DNA of 64,000 bases. Origin: CAWBRT01 sp963832365. Lineage in GTDB: Bacteria > Acidobacteriota > Terriglobia > Terriglobales > Acidobacteriaceae. The stretch lies in NCBI GenBank assembly GCA_963832365.1, contig CAWHUL010000016.1, positions 186,001-250,000 of the forward strand. The letters run 5' to 3'. Shown here in pieces: positions 45,740-54,081 of the stretch. Each line of letters starts with the position of its first letter. Position 1 is the stretch's first letter. Made by a program: the position numbers and the translations under genes. The notes beneath the pieces were generated by a model that made no database searches, was not told where the DNA came from, and worked only from the letters and a program-made list of their open reading frames with translations.

Positions 45740-45786
45740 CTGCCCATAGCCGGAGCAGCAAACGAAGCACGCGAAAGGGAAAAGTC

Positions 45787-46149
45787 ATGGCGACAACCGA
45801 AATTGGAACCGGATACACCACGAGTTCGAAAGAGGCACGCAAAGCAGTGGCGTCCGCTGAAGCGGCGGCACGCGTTCATCTTGAGCGAGACCGTACTACC
45901 CTTTACGGCGGAATCTGCAGTAACTGCGAACAGTTGCAGACATGCAGCTTTCCATCGACCACTTCGGACACCTGGTTCTGCGAGGAATATGCCTTTGCAA
46001 GGGGTAGCAATAAAATGCCGCCCAAAGACTACAAGGTGGAAGTAGTGCCGGACGCAAAAGCGGGGCTGTGCATGAACTGCGAAAACCGCGAAACCTGCCC
46101 GCTGTCGAAGACCGAGGGCGGCATCTGGTTCTGCAATGAATACGAGTAA
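45787..46149 (+). CDS. Small protein with two repeated Cys motifs
   Basis: A 120-aa protein with a duplicated motif: GGICSNCEQLQTCSFPSTTS...TWFCEEYAF (residues about 38-70) and GLCMNCENRETCPLSKTEGG...IWFCNEYE (C-terminal). Each unit is CxxCExxxTC then WFCxEY, a likely four-Cys metal or cluster site. The 71-aa protein at 15571 has a single, diverged unit. It lies behind the sigma-54-like promoter and 23 bases before the glutamate dehydrogenase start. Family not recognised. Confidence 0.75.
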   Translation: MATTEIGTGYTTSSKEARKAVASAEAAARVHLERDRTTLYGGICSNCEQLQTCSFPSTTSDTWFCEEYAFARGSNKMPPKDYKVEVVPDAKAGLCMNCENRETCPLSKTEGGIWFCNEYE

Positions 46150-46171
46150 GCAAGCAACAGGAGAGCGAGCG

Positions 46172-47434
46172 ATGTCTGCCATAGAAATTCTACCCGGATT
46201 ATCGCCAGCAACGATCGTCGATCGCAACTTTGAAGTGGCCGCCGAGCGCCTGGGGCTCGACATGGAGCACCGAAAGCTCCTCAAAATGCCATTCCGCGAG
46301 GTCAAGGTGGAAGTGCCCATTCGAATGGATGACGGCCAACTGCGCGTCTTCAATGGATACCGCGTGCAGCACAACGGCGCGCGCGGTCCGGCAAAGGGTG
46401 GCATTCGCTTTCATCCTGCCGTGGATCTGGCAGAAATCCGTTCCCTCGCCGAGGCCATGACATGGAAGACAGCGCTGGCCAACGTTCCTTTCGGAGGCGC
46501 AAAAGGCGGTGTCGATTGCGAACCCTCCGAGATGTCGCGGGCTGAGCTGGAGCGCGTTACGCGGAAGTTCATCTCGCGCGTCCATCACTTACTCGGCCCC
46601 TATCGTGACGTTCCCGCCCCTGACGTTAATACGAATCCGCAGGTAATGGCGTGGATTATGGATGAATACAGCTCCCGGCATGGTTACTCGCCGGCATGCG
46701 TGACCGGAAAGCCAGTAGAACTCGGTGGTTCACTCGGGCGCAAGCAGGCGACTGGCCGAGGCGTAATGCTGGTTCTGACGAAGTACCTAAACGATATCCG
46801 ATGCCCACCCAAAGGATTGAAAGTTGCCATCCAAGGCTTTGGCAACGTCGGCTCATTTGCCGGGCTGCTGCTGGAACAACAAGGCCTCGACGTATTCGCA
46901 GTCTCGGATGTATACGGCGGCATCGTGGGCAAGAACCGAAGCGCGCTGCCGATGAAAGAAGTTATGGAACACGTGGCCAAGACCGGTTCAGTCATCGAGT
47001 TCCCTGGGAGCGAGCCGATCACTAATGACGATCTGCTTGTACTCGACTGCGACGTTCTGATTCCGGCGGCCCTGGAATGCGTCCTAAATGCAAATAACGC
47101 TCCGAGAGTGAAGGCAAAGATCATCGCTGAAGCGGCTAATCTACCGACCAACCCTGAAGCCGACGACATCCTGACGCGCAAGGGCGTAACTGTGTTACCC
47201 GACATCCTAACCAACGTCGGCGGCGTTATCGTTAGCTATTTCGAGTGGATACAGAACCTGCAACAGGAATTTTGGGAAGAAGAACGGGTAAACCACGAAC
47301 TGGACCGCTATATCACCGTCGCCTACAATGACGTGGCGCAGCTGGCATCGCTGGCCAAAATCACCTTCAAGGTAGCGGCATATCAGTTGGCGATAAGGCG
47401 GGTGGCTCATGCAGAAGAGCTACGTGGACTGTAA
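46172..47434 (+). CDS. gdhA: Glutamate dehydrogenase (Glu/Leu/Phe/Val family)
   Basis: Interconverts glutamate and 2-oxoglutarate plus ammonia. Motifs: ARGPAKGGIRFHPAVDLAEI, catalytic Lys in VPFGGAKGGVDCEPSEMSRA, and the dinucleotide-binding fold VAIQGFGNVGSFAGLLLEQQ. About 420 aa, the short hexameric form. The ATG at 46172 follows an AGGAGAG ribosome-binding site; an upstream in-frame Met overlaps the previous gene. Co-regulation with the Cys-rich protein from the sigma-54-type promoter is likely. Confidence 0.95.
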   Translation: MSAIEILPGLSPATIVDRNFEVAAERLGLDMEHRKLLKMPFREVKVEVPIRMDDGQLRVFNGYRVQHNGARGPAKGGIRFHPAVDLAEIRSLAEAMTWKTALANVPFGGAKGGVDCEPSEMSRAELERVTRKFISRVHHLLGPYRDVPAPDVNTNPQVMAWIMDEYSSRHGYSPACVTGKPVELGGSLGRKQATGRGVMLVLTKYLNDIRCPPKGLKVAIQGFGNVGSFAGLLLEQQGLDVFAVSDVYGGIVGKNRSALPMKEVMEHVAKTGSVIEFPGSEPITNDDLLVLDCDVLIPAALECVLNANNAPRVKAKIIAEAANLPTNPEADDILTRKGVTVLPDILTNVGGVIVSYFEWIQNLQQEFWEEERVNHELDRYITVAYNDVAQLASLAKITFKVAAYQLAIRRVAHAEELRGL

Positions 47435-47619
47435 GTAGCTGTTTTTCCTCTGAGGGGCGCTCTAAGAGCGCCCCATTTTTGTCCGGATTCGACGCTGAGG
47501 ACCCTGCCTGCCTCGAGGGCATACCACTCAGAAGTCTCCATGCCGCTTAGTTCGGCGGCGCGCTCGATGGACAGGCCGAGTTCTTCCCGGCGCTGGCGCA
47601 CGCTCCTGGCCGGCAACAT
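47407..47619 (-). pseudogene. Remnant of an XRE-type helix-turn-helix gene
   Basis: The first 40 residues look like a Cro/C1-type HTH (SVRQRREELGLSIERAAELS, EWYALEAGRV), but the frame then runs through the glutamate dehydrogenase terminator into non-conserved sequence and overlaps that gene's end. No ribosome-binding site. Probably a truncated relic. Confidence 0.45.
47454..47480 (+). terminator. Rho-independent terminator of glutamate dehydrogenase
   Basis: Perfect nine-pair stem GGGGCGCTC / GAGCGCCCC with loop TAA (47454-47474), then A and five T. It starts 19 bases after the stop codon. Confidence 0.85.
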
Positions 47620-47662
47620 GGCCCAGTCAGATCAAAATTGCGCTCTTGCCGCGCGAAGTCCA

Positions 47663-48124
47663 CTAAGCAGCTGTTGCTGCCTGTCCCGCTACGGTCCGAA
47701 TCGTCAGTACCGGACAGGGAGCGAATCGCACGACCTTCTCTGCGACCGACCCAAACGCAATGTGCCGCCAACCCGTAGCGCCGTGTGTGGCGATGACAAT
47801 CAACTCTGCCTGCTTGTCGCGCGCAAAGCGCACAATCTGATCTGCCGGATCGCCTGATTCGACCACGGCGGTTATTTGTAATCCCTTCGACGCGGACTGG
47901 GTTGCGATCTCGCTTAACTTATCCCGGATAGCCGTGCGGTATTCCTCTTCCGCATTCGGAAGAATGATCACTTCCGGATCGGCCGCGAACTCACTGCTTG
48001 GAATGACATTCAGGAGATAGATGTCGGCTCCGAAATGCGCTGCGAGATCTACTGCCTCTCGCAGTGCCTGCAGAGACAATTCGCTGAAGTCCGTGGGGCA
48101 AACAATCCTTTTAACCGGGAGCAT
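47663..48124 (-). CDS. Universal stress protein (UspA family)
   Basis: A 153-aa cytoplasmic protein with an N-terminal KRIVCPTDFSELSLQALREA strand-helix and the ATP-binding loop IVIATHGATGWRHIAFGSVA followed by EKVVRFAPCPVLTIR. The G-2x-G-9x-G-(S/T) motif is present, so it probably binds ATP. A strong GAGAGGAGG ribosome-binding site precedes the ATG at 48124; the frame is open further upstream but without support. Confidence 0.9.
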   Translation of the reverse strand: MLPVKRIVCPTDFSELSLQALREAVDLAAHFGADIYLLNVIPSSEFAADPEVIILPNAEEEYRTAIRDKLSEIATQSASKGLQITAVVESGDPADQIVRFARDKQAELIVIATHGATGWRHIAFGSVAEKVVRFAPCPVLTIRTVAGQAATAA

Positions 48125-48662
48125 AGTCGACCTCCTCTCAAGGCTGCTAATTTCTCGCTGATGAGCTGTTCGTCTACCTTTCATCCAAATCCTCCGTGGC
48201 ACCCACTCGAGTCTCGGAGTGATGCACACACGAGAGCGCGGTGAACCTATTCCCGTTCGTTTGGCGGTCACGTTCTCGTCGTGACGGCTACCACGCCTTG
48301 CAACATCTGGAGCACACGATACGGGCAAATATTAGATCAGTTAATTCCGACGTTCAGTGATAGTTGGGCATGCTGCATGTGAGATGGCAATGGTGCCGCG
48401 AAAGAACTCATCTGCGCCGACGCCGCTTGGCATCCTGCTCGCGAATCATGTTTCTGAAACCACTTTGGTGGATTGACGATGGAACGTTCCCCGGCCCGCT
48501 TTGGTGTATCTCGAACGGAAACATTAGTGTTTTATCAGTGTAGTAACAACGAATCTTCAAGTGCCCACTAGCAACCCATTCGAAGTGGCAGTAACATATG
48601 CGGCAGTAGTGCGACTGCACCGCGCGTGCATTGATTTTGGTCCTCTGAATGGAGGTTCCATT
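48125..48662. other. Divergent intergenic region between two universal stress genes
   Basis: About 540 bases without a convincing gene. It must hold the promoters of both divergent universal stress protein genes. Two sequences with sigma-54-like spacing (TGGCAATGGTGCCGC at 48385 and TTGGCATCCTGCTCGC at 48428) are present, but this pattern is expected by chance at this frequency. Confidence 0.35.
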
Positions 48663-49115
48663 ATGTTCTTCTTCAAGAAAATCCTTTGTCCGACTGACTT
48701 CAGCGATGCCTCGCGACAAGCACTCGCGAATGCCGGCGAGCTCGCGGCACATTTTGAGGCTGAAGTGTGGCTGGTGCACGTCTTGCCAGCCTCGCCTCGA
48801 GATGTGGCACCGGACATTGACGAGCGAGATTTACGGGCAGCGGTCGAACGAGAGATGCGCCGGTTAGCTGAACCTCTCTCGGCCAAACACTTGCAAATCC
48901 ATGTTGTGGTAGGCATTGGCGATGCTGCCGACGAAATCGTACGCATCGCGCAAGAGGAGGGCTCGGACCTCGTCGTCATTGCTACGCAGGGCACTACTGG
49001 ATGGAGACACTTTGCTTTTGGATCGGTGACGGAGAAGGTCGTGCGACTGGCGAAGTGCCCCGTATTGACCATTCGAGCAGAAGCAGAACAGACAGTGGCC
49101 GTTCAGGCGATCTAG
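48663..49115 (+). CDS. Universal stress protein (UspA family)
   Basis: A 150-aa protein close to the one at 47663: KKILCPTDFSDASRQALANA at the N-terminus and VVIATQGTTGWRHFAFGSVT with EKVVRLAKCPVLTIR at the C-terminus, giving the ATP-binding G-2x-G-9x-G-S pattern. The ATG at 48663 follows a TGGAGG ribosome-binding site. The divergent pair looks like a local duplication. Confidence 0.9.
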   Translation: MFFFKKILCPTDFSDASRQALANAGELAAHFEAEVWLVHVLPASPRDVAPDIDERDLRAAVEREMRRLAEPLSAKHLQIHVVVGIGDAADEIVRIAQEEGSDLVVIATQGTTGWRHFAFGSVTEKVVRLAKCPVLTIRAEAEQTVAVQAI

Positions 49116-49456
49116 GCCCTCTCCGCTCTGCCTGAGTGAGTGTGATTTGAGATTCGCGCGAGAGCGAGTGAAAAGTTCCTAGCATTATTAGTAATAATCA
49201 ACGCGGCTGCCGCTCATTCAACGTCTCGCGCCTGTGTCATGCTTTGAGGTTCACCTTCGATTAGGCGCGGAGCAGCGACCTGCGTTCCTCCTCGCGTTAG
49301 AGGCACCACGGCCGATCTTCTCCCATGTGGTGCAACACGACGCACACAGCCAGAAGCACTCCATGCTTTGGGAAGCATCGCCCCCCTGCGCCCCGGATTA
49401 CTACAGCTGTCACCATACGATCTCCTTTTTTTCGGGAAGGCCGCGTTCTGTTCAGA
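49116..49456. other. Intergenic region
   Basis: About 340 bases between a universal stress protein gene and the degenerate receiver gene, which are convergent. I see no gene, clear terminator or repeat in it. Confidence 0.4.
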
Positions 49457-49927
49457 CTAAGCGCTGGCGCGATTCTGCAACTTATCGGACTCGGCGCTGC
49501 TCGGGCGACGCTTCTCGTACAAGCACTCTCGCAGAGCGTTGTCGAGGGTGTGCTTAACTTCAGACACACTGTAAGGAGGGCAAAGAAAATCGAAGGCGCC
49601 TAGATCCATCGCGTGCAGGTATCTGTCGACGTCGGCCAGCCTCGAACACACCAGTAGCTGGCCCCCAGGTCTCCGCGTCCGCAGCGAATCCAATACCGCT
49701 TCGAATCCTCCATCAGGCAGTTGGTCTTCACAGAAGACTAGGCATACGGGGTAGACAAGTGCCGCCCGAGCGGCTCTCACCGTCGAGGCCACCAGCGGTC
49801 TCGAGCCGCATTGACACAAGATGTCGACCAGATCATGCAAAGTCTGCTGTTCAGAGCACACGACCAGTACCCTGCCCTGACCAAGTGCGCAGCGCATTTC
49901 GCTTTCTTGCACCATGGCATGCCTCAC
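49457..49927 (-). CDS. Stand-alone degenerate receiver-domain protein
   Basis: A 156-aa protein with a CheY-like fold: RVLVVCSEQQTLHDLVDILC at the N-terminus and AMDLGAFDFLCPPYSVSEVK at the end of the domain. The acidic pocket is altered (CSEQQ in place of DDE/DD), the expected phosphoacceptor Asp in CLVFCEDQLPDGGF is Glu, and the conserved Lys before Pro is Cys (FLCPPYS for the usual YLxKPF). So it is probably not phosphorylated in the normal way. No output domain. A few alternative Met starts exist. Confidence 0.75.
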   Translation of the reverse strand: MRHAMVQESEMRCALGQGRVLVVCSEQQTLHDLVDILCQCGSRPLVASTVRAARAALVYPVCLVFCEDQLPDGGFEAVLDSLRTRRPGGQLLVCSRLADVDRYLHAMDLGAFDFLCPPYSVSEVKHTLDNALRECLYEKRRPSSAESDKLQNRASA

Positions 49928-49954
49928 AGACCGAGTAATTCTGTTGTAGAGCGT

Positions 49955-50395
49955 TCACGCTGCCATAGCTCCCTTAGCCGTGAATCTGTAACGCAAAAAC
50001 TCTCTTCCTTGAGTGGTGAGGAATACACGCCGTCCATCAATGCAGGCCACCAGTTGCGCGCATTCCAGGAATTCAACCCACCGCTTGAAAGAGGAACCCT
50101 CGTAAAGTTCGGGATAACGTCGCGCAGACTCCATATACGCTCGGTGTAAACGTATCACCGAGATACCATGCGGTCCCGCAATTGATATGAGCTGTAAAAT
50201 CGGCGTCTGTGTTTCCCAAACCAGCGCGTGGTCCGGATCAAAGGCCAGCGCGATCGAAAGCACTGAGAACGCTTTCCCGGAGCCTTCTCGCCAGATGCGT
50301 TCCGACGCGCGAGAATCCAGCATACGAGCCAGAACCGGGGCAAAGATGGCTATGACCGGCAAAACGACAACGAGGAAAAAGATGCACTCTGACAT
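49955..50395 (-). CDS. Membrane-anchored hypothetical protein with winged-helix-like C-terminus
   Basis: A 146-aa protein: N-terminal membrane segment (MSECIFFLVVVLPVIAIFAP), then a soluble part of which the last 80 residues (ISVIRLHRAYMESARRYPEL, then FKRWVEFLECAQLVACIDGR and VFLTTQGREFLRYRF) resemble a small winged helix. Start set at 50395 by a GAGGTG ribosome-binding site. It lies 27 bases upstream of the degenerate receiver gene and is probably cotranscribed. Function unknown. Confidence 0.6.
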   Translation of the reverse strand: MSECIFFLVVVLPVIAIFAPVLARMLDSRASERIWREGSGKAFSVLSIALAFDPDHALVWETQTPILQLISIAGPHGISVIRLHRAYMESARRYPELYEGSSFKRWVEFLECAQLVACIDGRRVFLTTQGREFLRYRFTAKGAMAA

Positions 50396-50739
50396 AGGCA
50401 CCTCACGTTCCGCTGCCACGCGTAAGACGAGCGCTTAAAGGGCAGCCGGCTGCGACATCCTCATCTATCGAGGAGATTTTCGTATGCAATGGGCGGGTTC
50501 CGGTGGTCCGAGTTTGCATCGGACACCTCCGAAAGAGTTCCTCTTATCACACATGTTCCCACACAACACATTTTTTGTCAGTGATACACGCTTTTTCTCG
50601 GAACCTCGATATTCTTTCGGCCCAATAAGTTAGAGGTTTTATGACACAAAGGCTGGGGTTGAGCAGCGGGTCTTCAGCGGCGACAGGATAAGAAGGTCAC
50701 TGGCCTGCCCGCGCCGGGGGCGTATTATGGCTCGCATAT
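50396..50739. other. Divergent intergenic region
   Basis: About 340 bases between the membrane-anchored hypothetical (minus) and the tandem universal stress protein (plus). It contains one sequence with sigma-54-like spacing (AGGCTGGGGTTGAGCA at 50650-50665), too weak to call alone. No gene seen. Confidence 0.35.
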
Positions 50740-51615
50740 ATGACCTTCGTCCCGCAGCGGCTTTTATGTTTGGTGGACCTCAGCCAGATCTCGGCTGCCG
50801 TCCTCAGTTGGACCCGACTACTGGCCGAGTCCTACCACGCGCAGGTAGAGGTCTTTCACGCCTTGTGGGCTCCCAAGATTGACGCCGCCGAGCAGGCTGG
50901 CGTGTCGTTTGCAGTTTTGGGCACCGGCATCGAGGGTCACCTGAACGCTTTGGCCGAGGCGGCCTTTGGCGCGAACGTGACGTATCGGGCGCGCGTGGTC
51001 GAAGGCCATCCCGTAAAGATGGCCCTTCACTACATGGTGCAGCATTCGCCAGACCTGATCATTCTGGGCAGTCACGGCTACGACGGCTACGCCCGCATGA
51101 TGCTCGGCTCGGTGGCGGAAAACATCCTGCGCACCGCCCCCTGTCCGATCCTTATCGTCAAAGGCGCGCCACTGCCCACCGACGTTCAAGCACTTCACAC
51201 CATCCTGTGCACCGTCGATTTGGGCGATCTCTCCCGCCGTTGTGTTCTGGCCGCAGGCGATCTAGCGGGCATACTCGATGCGGACTTGCACGTCGCCTAC
51301 GTCGCCGCTCCTGGCGCTCCGCTCGACCAGGCGCGCTCCGCGCTCTCGTCCTGGATTCCAGATGCGGTGTGGTCGTGCGGCAGAGTGCGCGAGGTGGTCC
51401 TGCAAGGCGAGACAGCCGAGATGATCGTAAGGTATGCACGCAGTACTCAGGCCGATCTCGCGATCGTCGTCGGCGAGCACCGCACTTTCCTTGAGTTCAC
51501 TACGTTAGGGCGCACCACTGAACGTGTTGTCCGCTTTTGCCCCTGTTCAGTCCTGGTGATTCCAACAGTCACCGGCAAACCGGAGTTCGCGATGATCGAA
51601 GCCGCCAGCGCGTGA
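50740..51615 (+). CDS. Tandem-domain universal stress protein
   Basis: A 291-aa protein with two Usp domains in one chain. Domain 1 ends in LIILGSHGYDGYARMMLGSV and NILRTAPCPILIVKG, with the complete ATP-binding pattern. Domain 2 begins LHTILCTVDLGDLSRRCVLA and ends IVVGEHRTFLEFTTLGRTTE, RVVRFCPCSVLVIP; its glycine loop is altered (GEHRTF), so it may not bind ATP. Such tandem proteins are typical of dormancy and hypoxia regulons in other bacteria. Confidence 0.88.
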   Translation: MTFVPQRLLCLVDLSQISAAVLSWTRLLAESYHAQVEVFHALWAPKIDAAEQAGVSFAVLGTGIEGHLNALAEAAFGANVTYRARVVEGHPVKMALHYMVQHSPDLIILGSHGYDGYARMMLGSVAENILRTAPCPILIVKGAPLPTDVQALHTILCTVDLGDLSRRCVLAAGDLAGILDADLHVAYVAAPGAPLDQARSALSSWIPDAVWSCGRVREVVLQGETAEMIVRYARSTQADLAIVVGEHRTFLEFTTLGRTTERVVRFCPCSVLVIPTVTGKPEFAMIEAASA

Positions 51616-51667
51616 TCCGGGCCAAAGTGTGACTGTTAGACAGCCGTACGGGTTAGGATCAAGCACT

Positions 51668-51934
51668 TCAAGCTGCTGCGCGCTCCAAGTACCTGCCACA
51701 CCTCCCACACATATTCCCAGCTGACGAGGAGCTACAACGTCCGCAGAGCCGTGCCGTCACACCCTTACCCAAGAGCGGCCTGTTGCACTTGATACATTTA
51801 TCTTTACCGACGCCGTAACAACTGGAGCACAGTTGGGCCACGATGGCTTCGCCGGATACGGCCTTTCCGCAGTTCAAGCATTCATTCTTGTGGGGACCAA
51901 CCCCACATACCTCGCAGAGTTGTGCCGCTTGCAT
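51668..51934 (-). CDS. Small protein with six CxxC zinc-ribbon-like motifs
   Basis: An 88-aa protein with six CxxC pairs in a row (CEVC, CLNC, CSSC, CIKC, CGRC, CGRC), enough for three zinc or other metal sites. A good AAGGAG ribosome-binding site lies upstream. It sits about 100 bases past the last hydrogenase gene on the same strand and may be the end of that operon. Function not recognised. Confidence 0.7.
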   Translation of the reverse strand: MQAAQLCEVCGVGPHKNECLNCGKAVSGEAIVAQLCSSCYGVGKDKCIKCNRPLLGKGVTARLCGRCSSSSAGNMCGRCGRYLERAAA

Positions 51935-52030
51935 ATGAATCTCCTTCGATGACTATCGCGCCATGCCAGCAACCTTTTATAGGTGACAAGGCGTTGTCTA
52001 ACTTCCCAAGTTGTGTAGTGGTGCGCCGCA

Positions 52031-52567
52031 CTACACTTTCTCGGCCTTCTCATAAATGACCAGTTCGCCTTCCCGGCGAAGATCACTCGGGTGATAGCGC
52101 GGAATTGGTAATTCCAGCTCCTTAAACACAACCGGCGCAATCTTCTTGCCTACCAGACCGAGGGCGACCGCGACACCGTAAATGATAGCTTCGGGACGCG
52201 GAGGGCAGCCCGGAATGTAATAATTTACGGGCAGAAGTTTTTCTACCGGCCCGATGACAGAGTAGCTATCAAACCAGATGCCCCCACCGCACGCGCACGA
52301 GCCTATGGCGAAAACAAGTTTGGGCGCCGGCATGGCTTCGTAGGCACGCCTGAGCGCCTTGGCAGTGGAGCGCATCGCAGGTCCCTGGCAAAGCATCACA
52401 TCCGCATGCCGAGGCGAGCCGACCAACTTAATTCCAAAGCGCTCGACATCGTAGTAAGGCGTAAGAACATTGAGGACTTCGATGTCGCAGCCATTGCAGC
52501 CCCCGCTGTTGGCATGGTAGACCCACAACGATCGGCCGAACATTTTTTGGCAGAGGCCTTTCAGCAC
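52031..52567 (-). CDS. hycG: Group 4 [NiFe]-hydrogenase small subunit (HycG/NuoB-like)
   Basis: Small subunit that carries the proximal [4Fe-4S] cluster and transfers electrons to the NiFe large subunit. Motifs: NSGGCNGCDIEVLNVLTPYY (CxxC), AIGSCACGGGIWFDS and YIPGCPPRPEAIIYG, giving all four cluster Cys as in NuoB. 178 aa. The start is GTG, preceded by a strong AAAGGAGGT ribosome-binding site. It is the last hydrogenase gene of the operon. Confidence 0.92.
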   Translation of the reverse strand: MLKGLCQKMFGRSLWVYHANSGGCNGCDIEVLNVLTPYYDVERFGIKLVGSPRHADVMLCQGPAMRSTAKALRRAYEAMPAPKLVFAIGSCACGGGIWFDSYSVIGPVEKLLPVNYYIPGCPPRPEAIIYGVAVALGLVGKKIAPVVFKELELPIPRYHPSDLRREGELVIYEKAEKV

Positions 52568-52604
52568 GTGACCTCCTTTCGTCGCTCAGAGGGCCTTTTG
52601 CGTT

Positions 52605-53129
52605 TCAGTCCAGTTCGATCTTGACATCGTCCACTACTGGATCGTTCTCGAAATAAGCCCGCGAGCGGAAAACCCAACGCTCGTTTTGTAAATCGTCGAA
52701 GCGATAGCCCTTCATCTTTAACTGTTCCAGCACCGACGGTTCCTGGAAACAGCGCCCGCACCTCTGGCAAGTACTCATGAAAAGCTCAAGCCGCTGCTGC
52801 AAGTCGCCAACGATGTTTGTGCCAATTTCGAAATCATGGCTCATGGTGATTGCTTTTTCCGGGCAGACCTCCGCGCATCGCCCGCAGTAGGTGCAGCGTT
52901 GGCCGAGGTACTTCAGGAGGCGGATCTCCTGGCAAGCGTCAAAGACGAGGATTGCGCGTGCCGGACAGTTGTTTGCGCAGCCCGCGCAGCCGATACATTT
53001 GACGCCCTCGAAAACCGGACGTCCACGAAACTTTTCCGGAAGCGGCTGCTGCTGTACTGGATACGGGAGTGTCACGCATCCCGCCCTCAGGCAGATGACC
53101 GTTTCTTCGAGCTTGCTCAACAGAGACAT
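52605..53129 (-). CDS. hycF: Hydrogenase ferredoxin-type subunit (HycF/NuoI-like)
   Basis: Iron-sulphur subunit with two [4Fe-4S] motifs, CIGCAGCANNCPARAI and CTYCGRCAEVCPEKAI, which pass electrons toward the hydrogenase core. A third Cys cluster (STCQRCGRCFQEP) near residue 120 is extra and may bind a further cluster or zinc. 174 aa from the ATG at 53129, selected over the longer open frame because of its GAGGTGA ribosome-binding site and because it starts just past the hycD stop. Confidence 0.9.
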   Translation of the reverse strand: MSLLSKLEETVICLRAGCVTLPYPVQQQPLPEKFRGRPVFEGVKCIGCAGCANNCPARAILVFDACQEIRLLKYLGQRCTYCGRCAEVCPEKAITMSHDFEIGTNIVGDLQQRLELFMSTCQRCGRCFQEPSVLEQLKMKGYRFDDLQNERWVFRSRAYFENDPVVDDVKIELD

Positions 53130-53140
53130 GAGCTCACCTC

Positions 53141-54067
53141 TCAGTAGCCGTAAGTCGCCAGGCCCAGCGCCGCCAGAGCTACCACCAACAGGCTTGCAAA
53201 GTAGCGGATCGCCTGGTCGATCCGGTAACGCGCGTGGGTTGCGGCAACCACGGTGACCAATACCACCAAGCCAAACACCTTCAGCCAAAACGTCAGCCAG
53301 GCCAGCGGGAATACCAGTTCCGATCCCCAAGGATCGAAAAGCCCGACGAAAAGCGCGCTATAGATCACGAGCTTTGCCATGGACGTGTACTTCAACAGGG
53401 CCAGCTTGGGGCCGGAGTATTCCATCAGCGGGCCCTCCATCAATTCGGTTTCCGCTTCCGAGATGTCGAAGGGCGCGCGCTGAACGAAGGCCTGGAATGA
53501 CAGCAGAATGACCACGATCATGATCAGCCCGGACCACGGAAAGCCGCTGGTGTAGTAAACCGATCCATGCAGTACCGTGTCCAGGCGGAACGACTGGGTG
53601 TGAATGGCGCCCGTAATGATTGCGATTACAAACAGCGGCTCCAAGGCGATCATGCTCATCATTTCGCGGCTGGTGCCGACGAGAGAGTAAGGGGAGCCGG
53701 CGGCCAGGCCCACAAGCAACGTGCAAATGCGGGAGAGCGTCAGCAAATAGATCAGCAGGATCGCGTCGCCAGTATTGTTCATGGGCGCCGGAAAGCCCAT
53801 CGGCACGAGGCAGGTCACGGCCAGCGCGGCCGCCATCGAAAGGTAGACGGCGAACTGCTGCATGCGCGGCATCTCGCCGGATTCGATATCCTCTTTGCCG
53901 AGAAGCTTCAGCAGGTCGAAGTATGGCTGCAACAGCGGCGGCCCCTGCCTCGACTGAATGCGTGCCGTGAGTTTGCGAAGCACTCCCTGGAAGAACGGGG
54001 CCGCCAACAAAACAAGTGCCACGTTCAACAACCCACCTAACATCATTCCAATCGCGCTTCGATTCAT
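53141..54067 (-). CDS. hycD: Hydrogenase membrane subunit (HycD/NuoH-like)
   Basis: Membrane subunit that docks the peripheral arm and is part of the proposed proton or sodium path. About eight membrane segments; the NuoH-type loop is recognisable in SRQGPPLLQPYFDLLKLLGK near residue 45 and AFVQRAPFDISEAETELMEG near residue 215. 308 aa, normal length. Confidence 0.92.
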   Translation of the reverse strand: MNRSAIGMMLGGLLNVALVLLAAPFFQGVLRKLTARIQSRQGPPLLQPYFDLLKLLGKEDIESGEMPRMQQFAVYLSMAAALAVTCLVPMGFPAPMNNTGDAILLIYLLTLSRICTLLVGLAAGSPYSLVGTSREMMSMIALEPLFVIAIITGAIHTQSFRLDTVLHGSVYYTSGFPWSGLIMIVVILLSFQAFVQRAPFDISEAETELMEGPLMEYSGPKLALLKYTSMAKLVIYSALFVGLFDPWGSELVFPLAWLTFWLKVFGLVVLVTVVAATHARYRIDQAIRYFASLLVVALAALGLATYGY

Positions 54068-54081
54068 ATCGAATCCTGTGT

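Noticed and set aside
48385..48442. Sigma-54 promoters upstream of the universal stress gene
   Set aside because: Only the GG-N10-GC spacing and one half match; such matches are expected by chance in this amount of sequence, and they lie more than 200 bases from the start codon.
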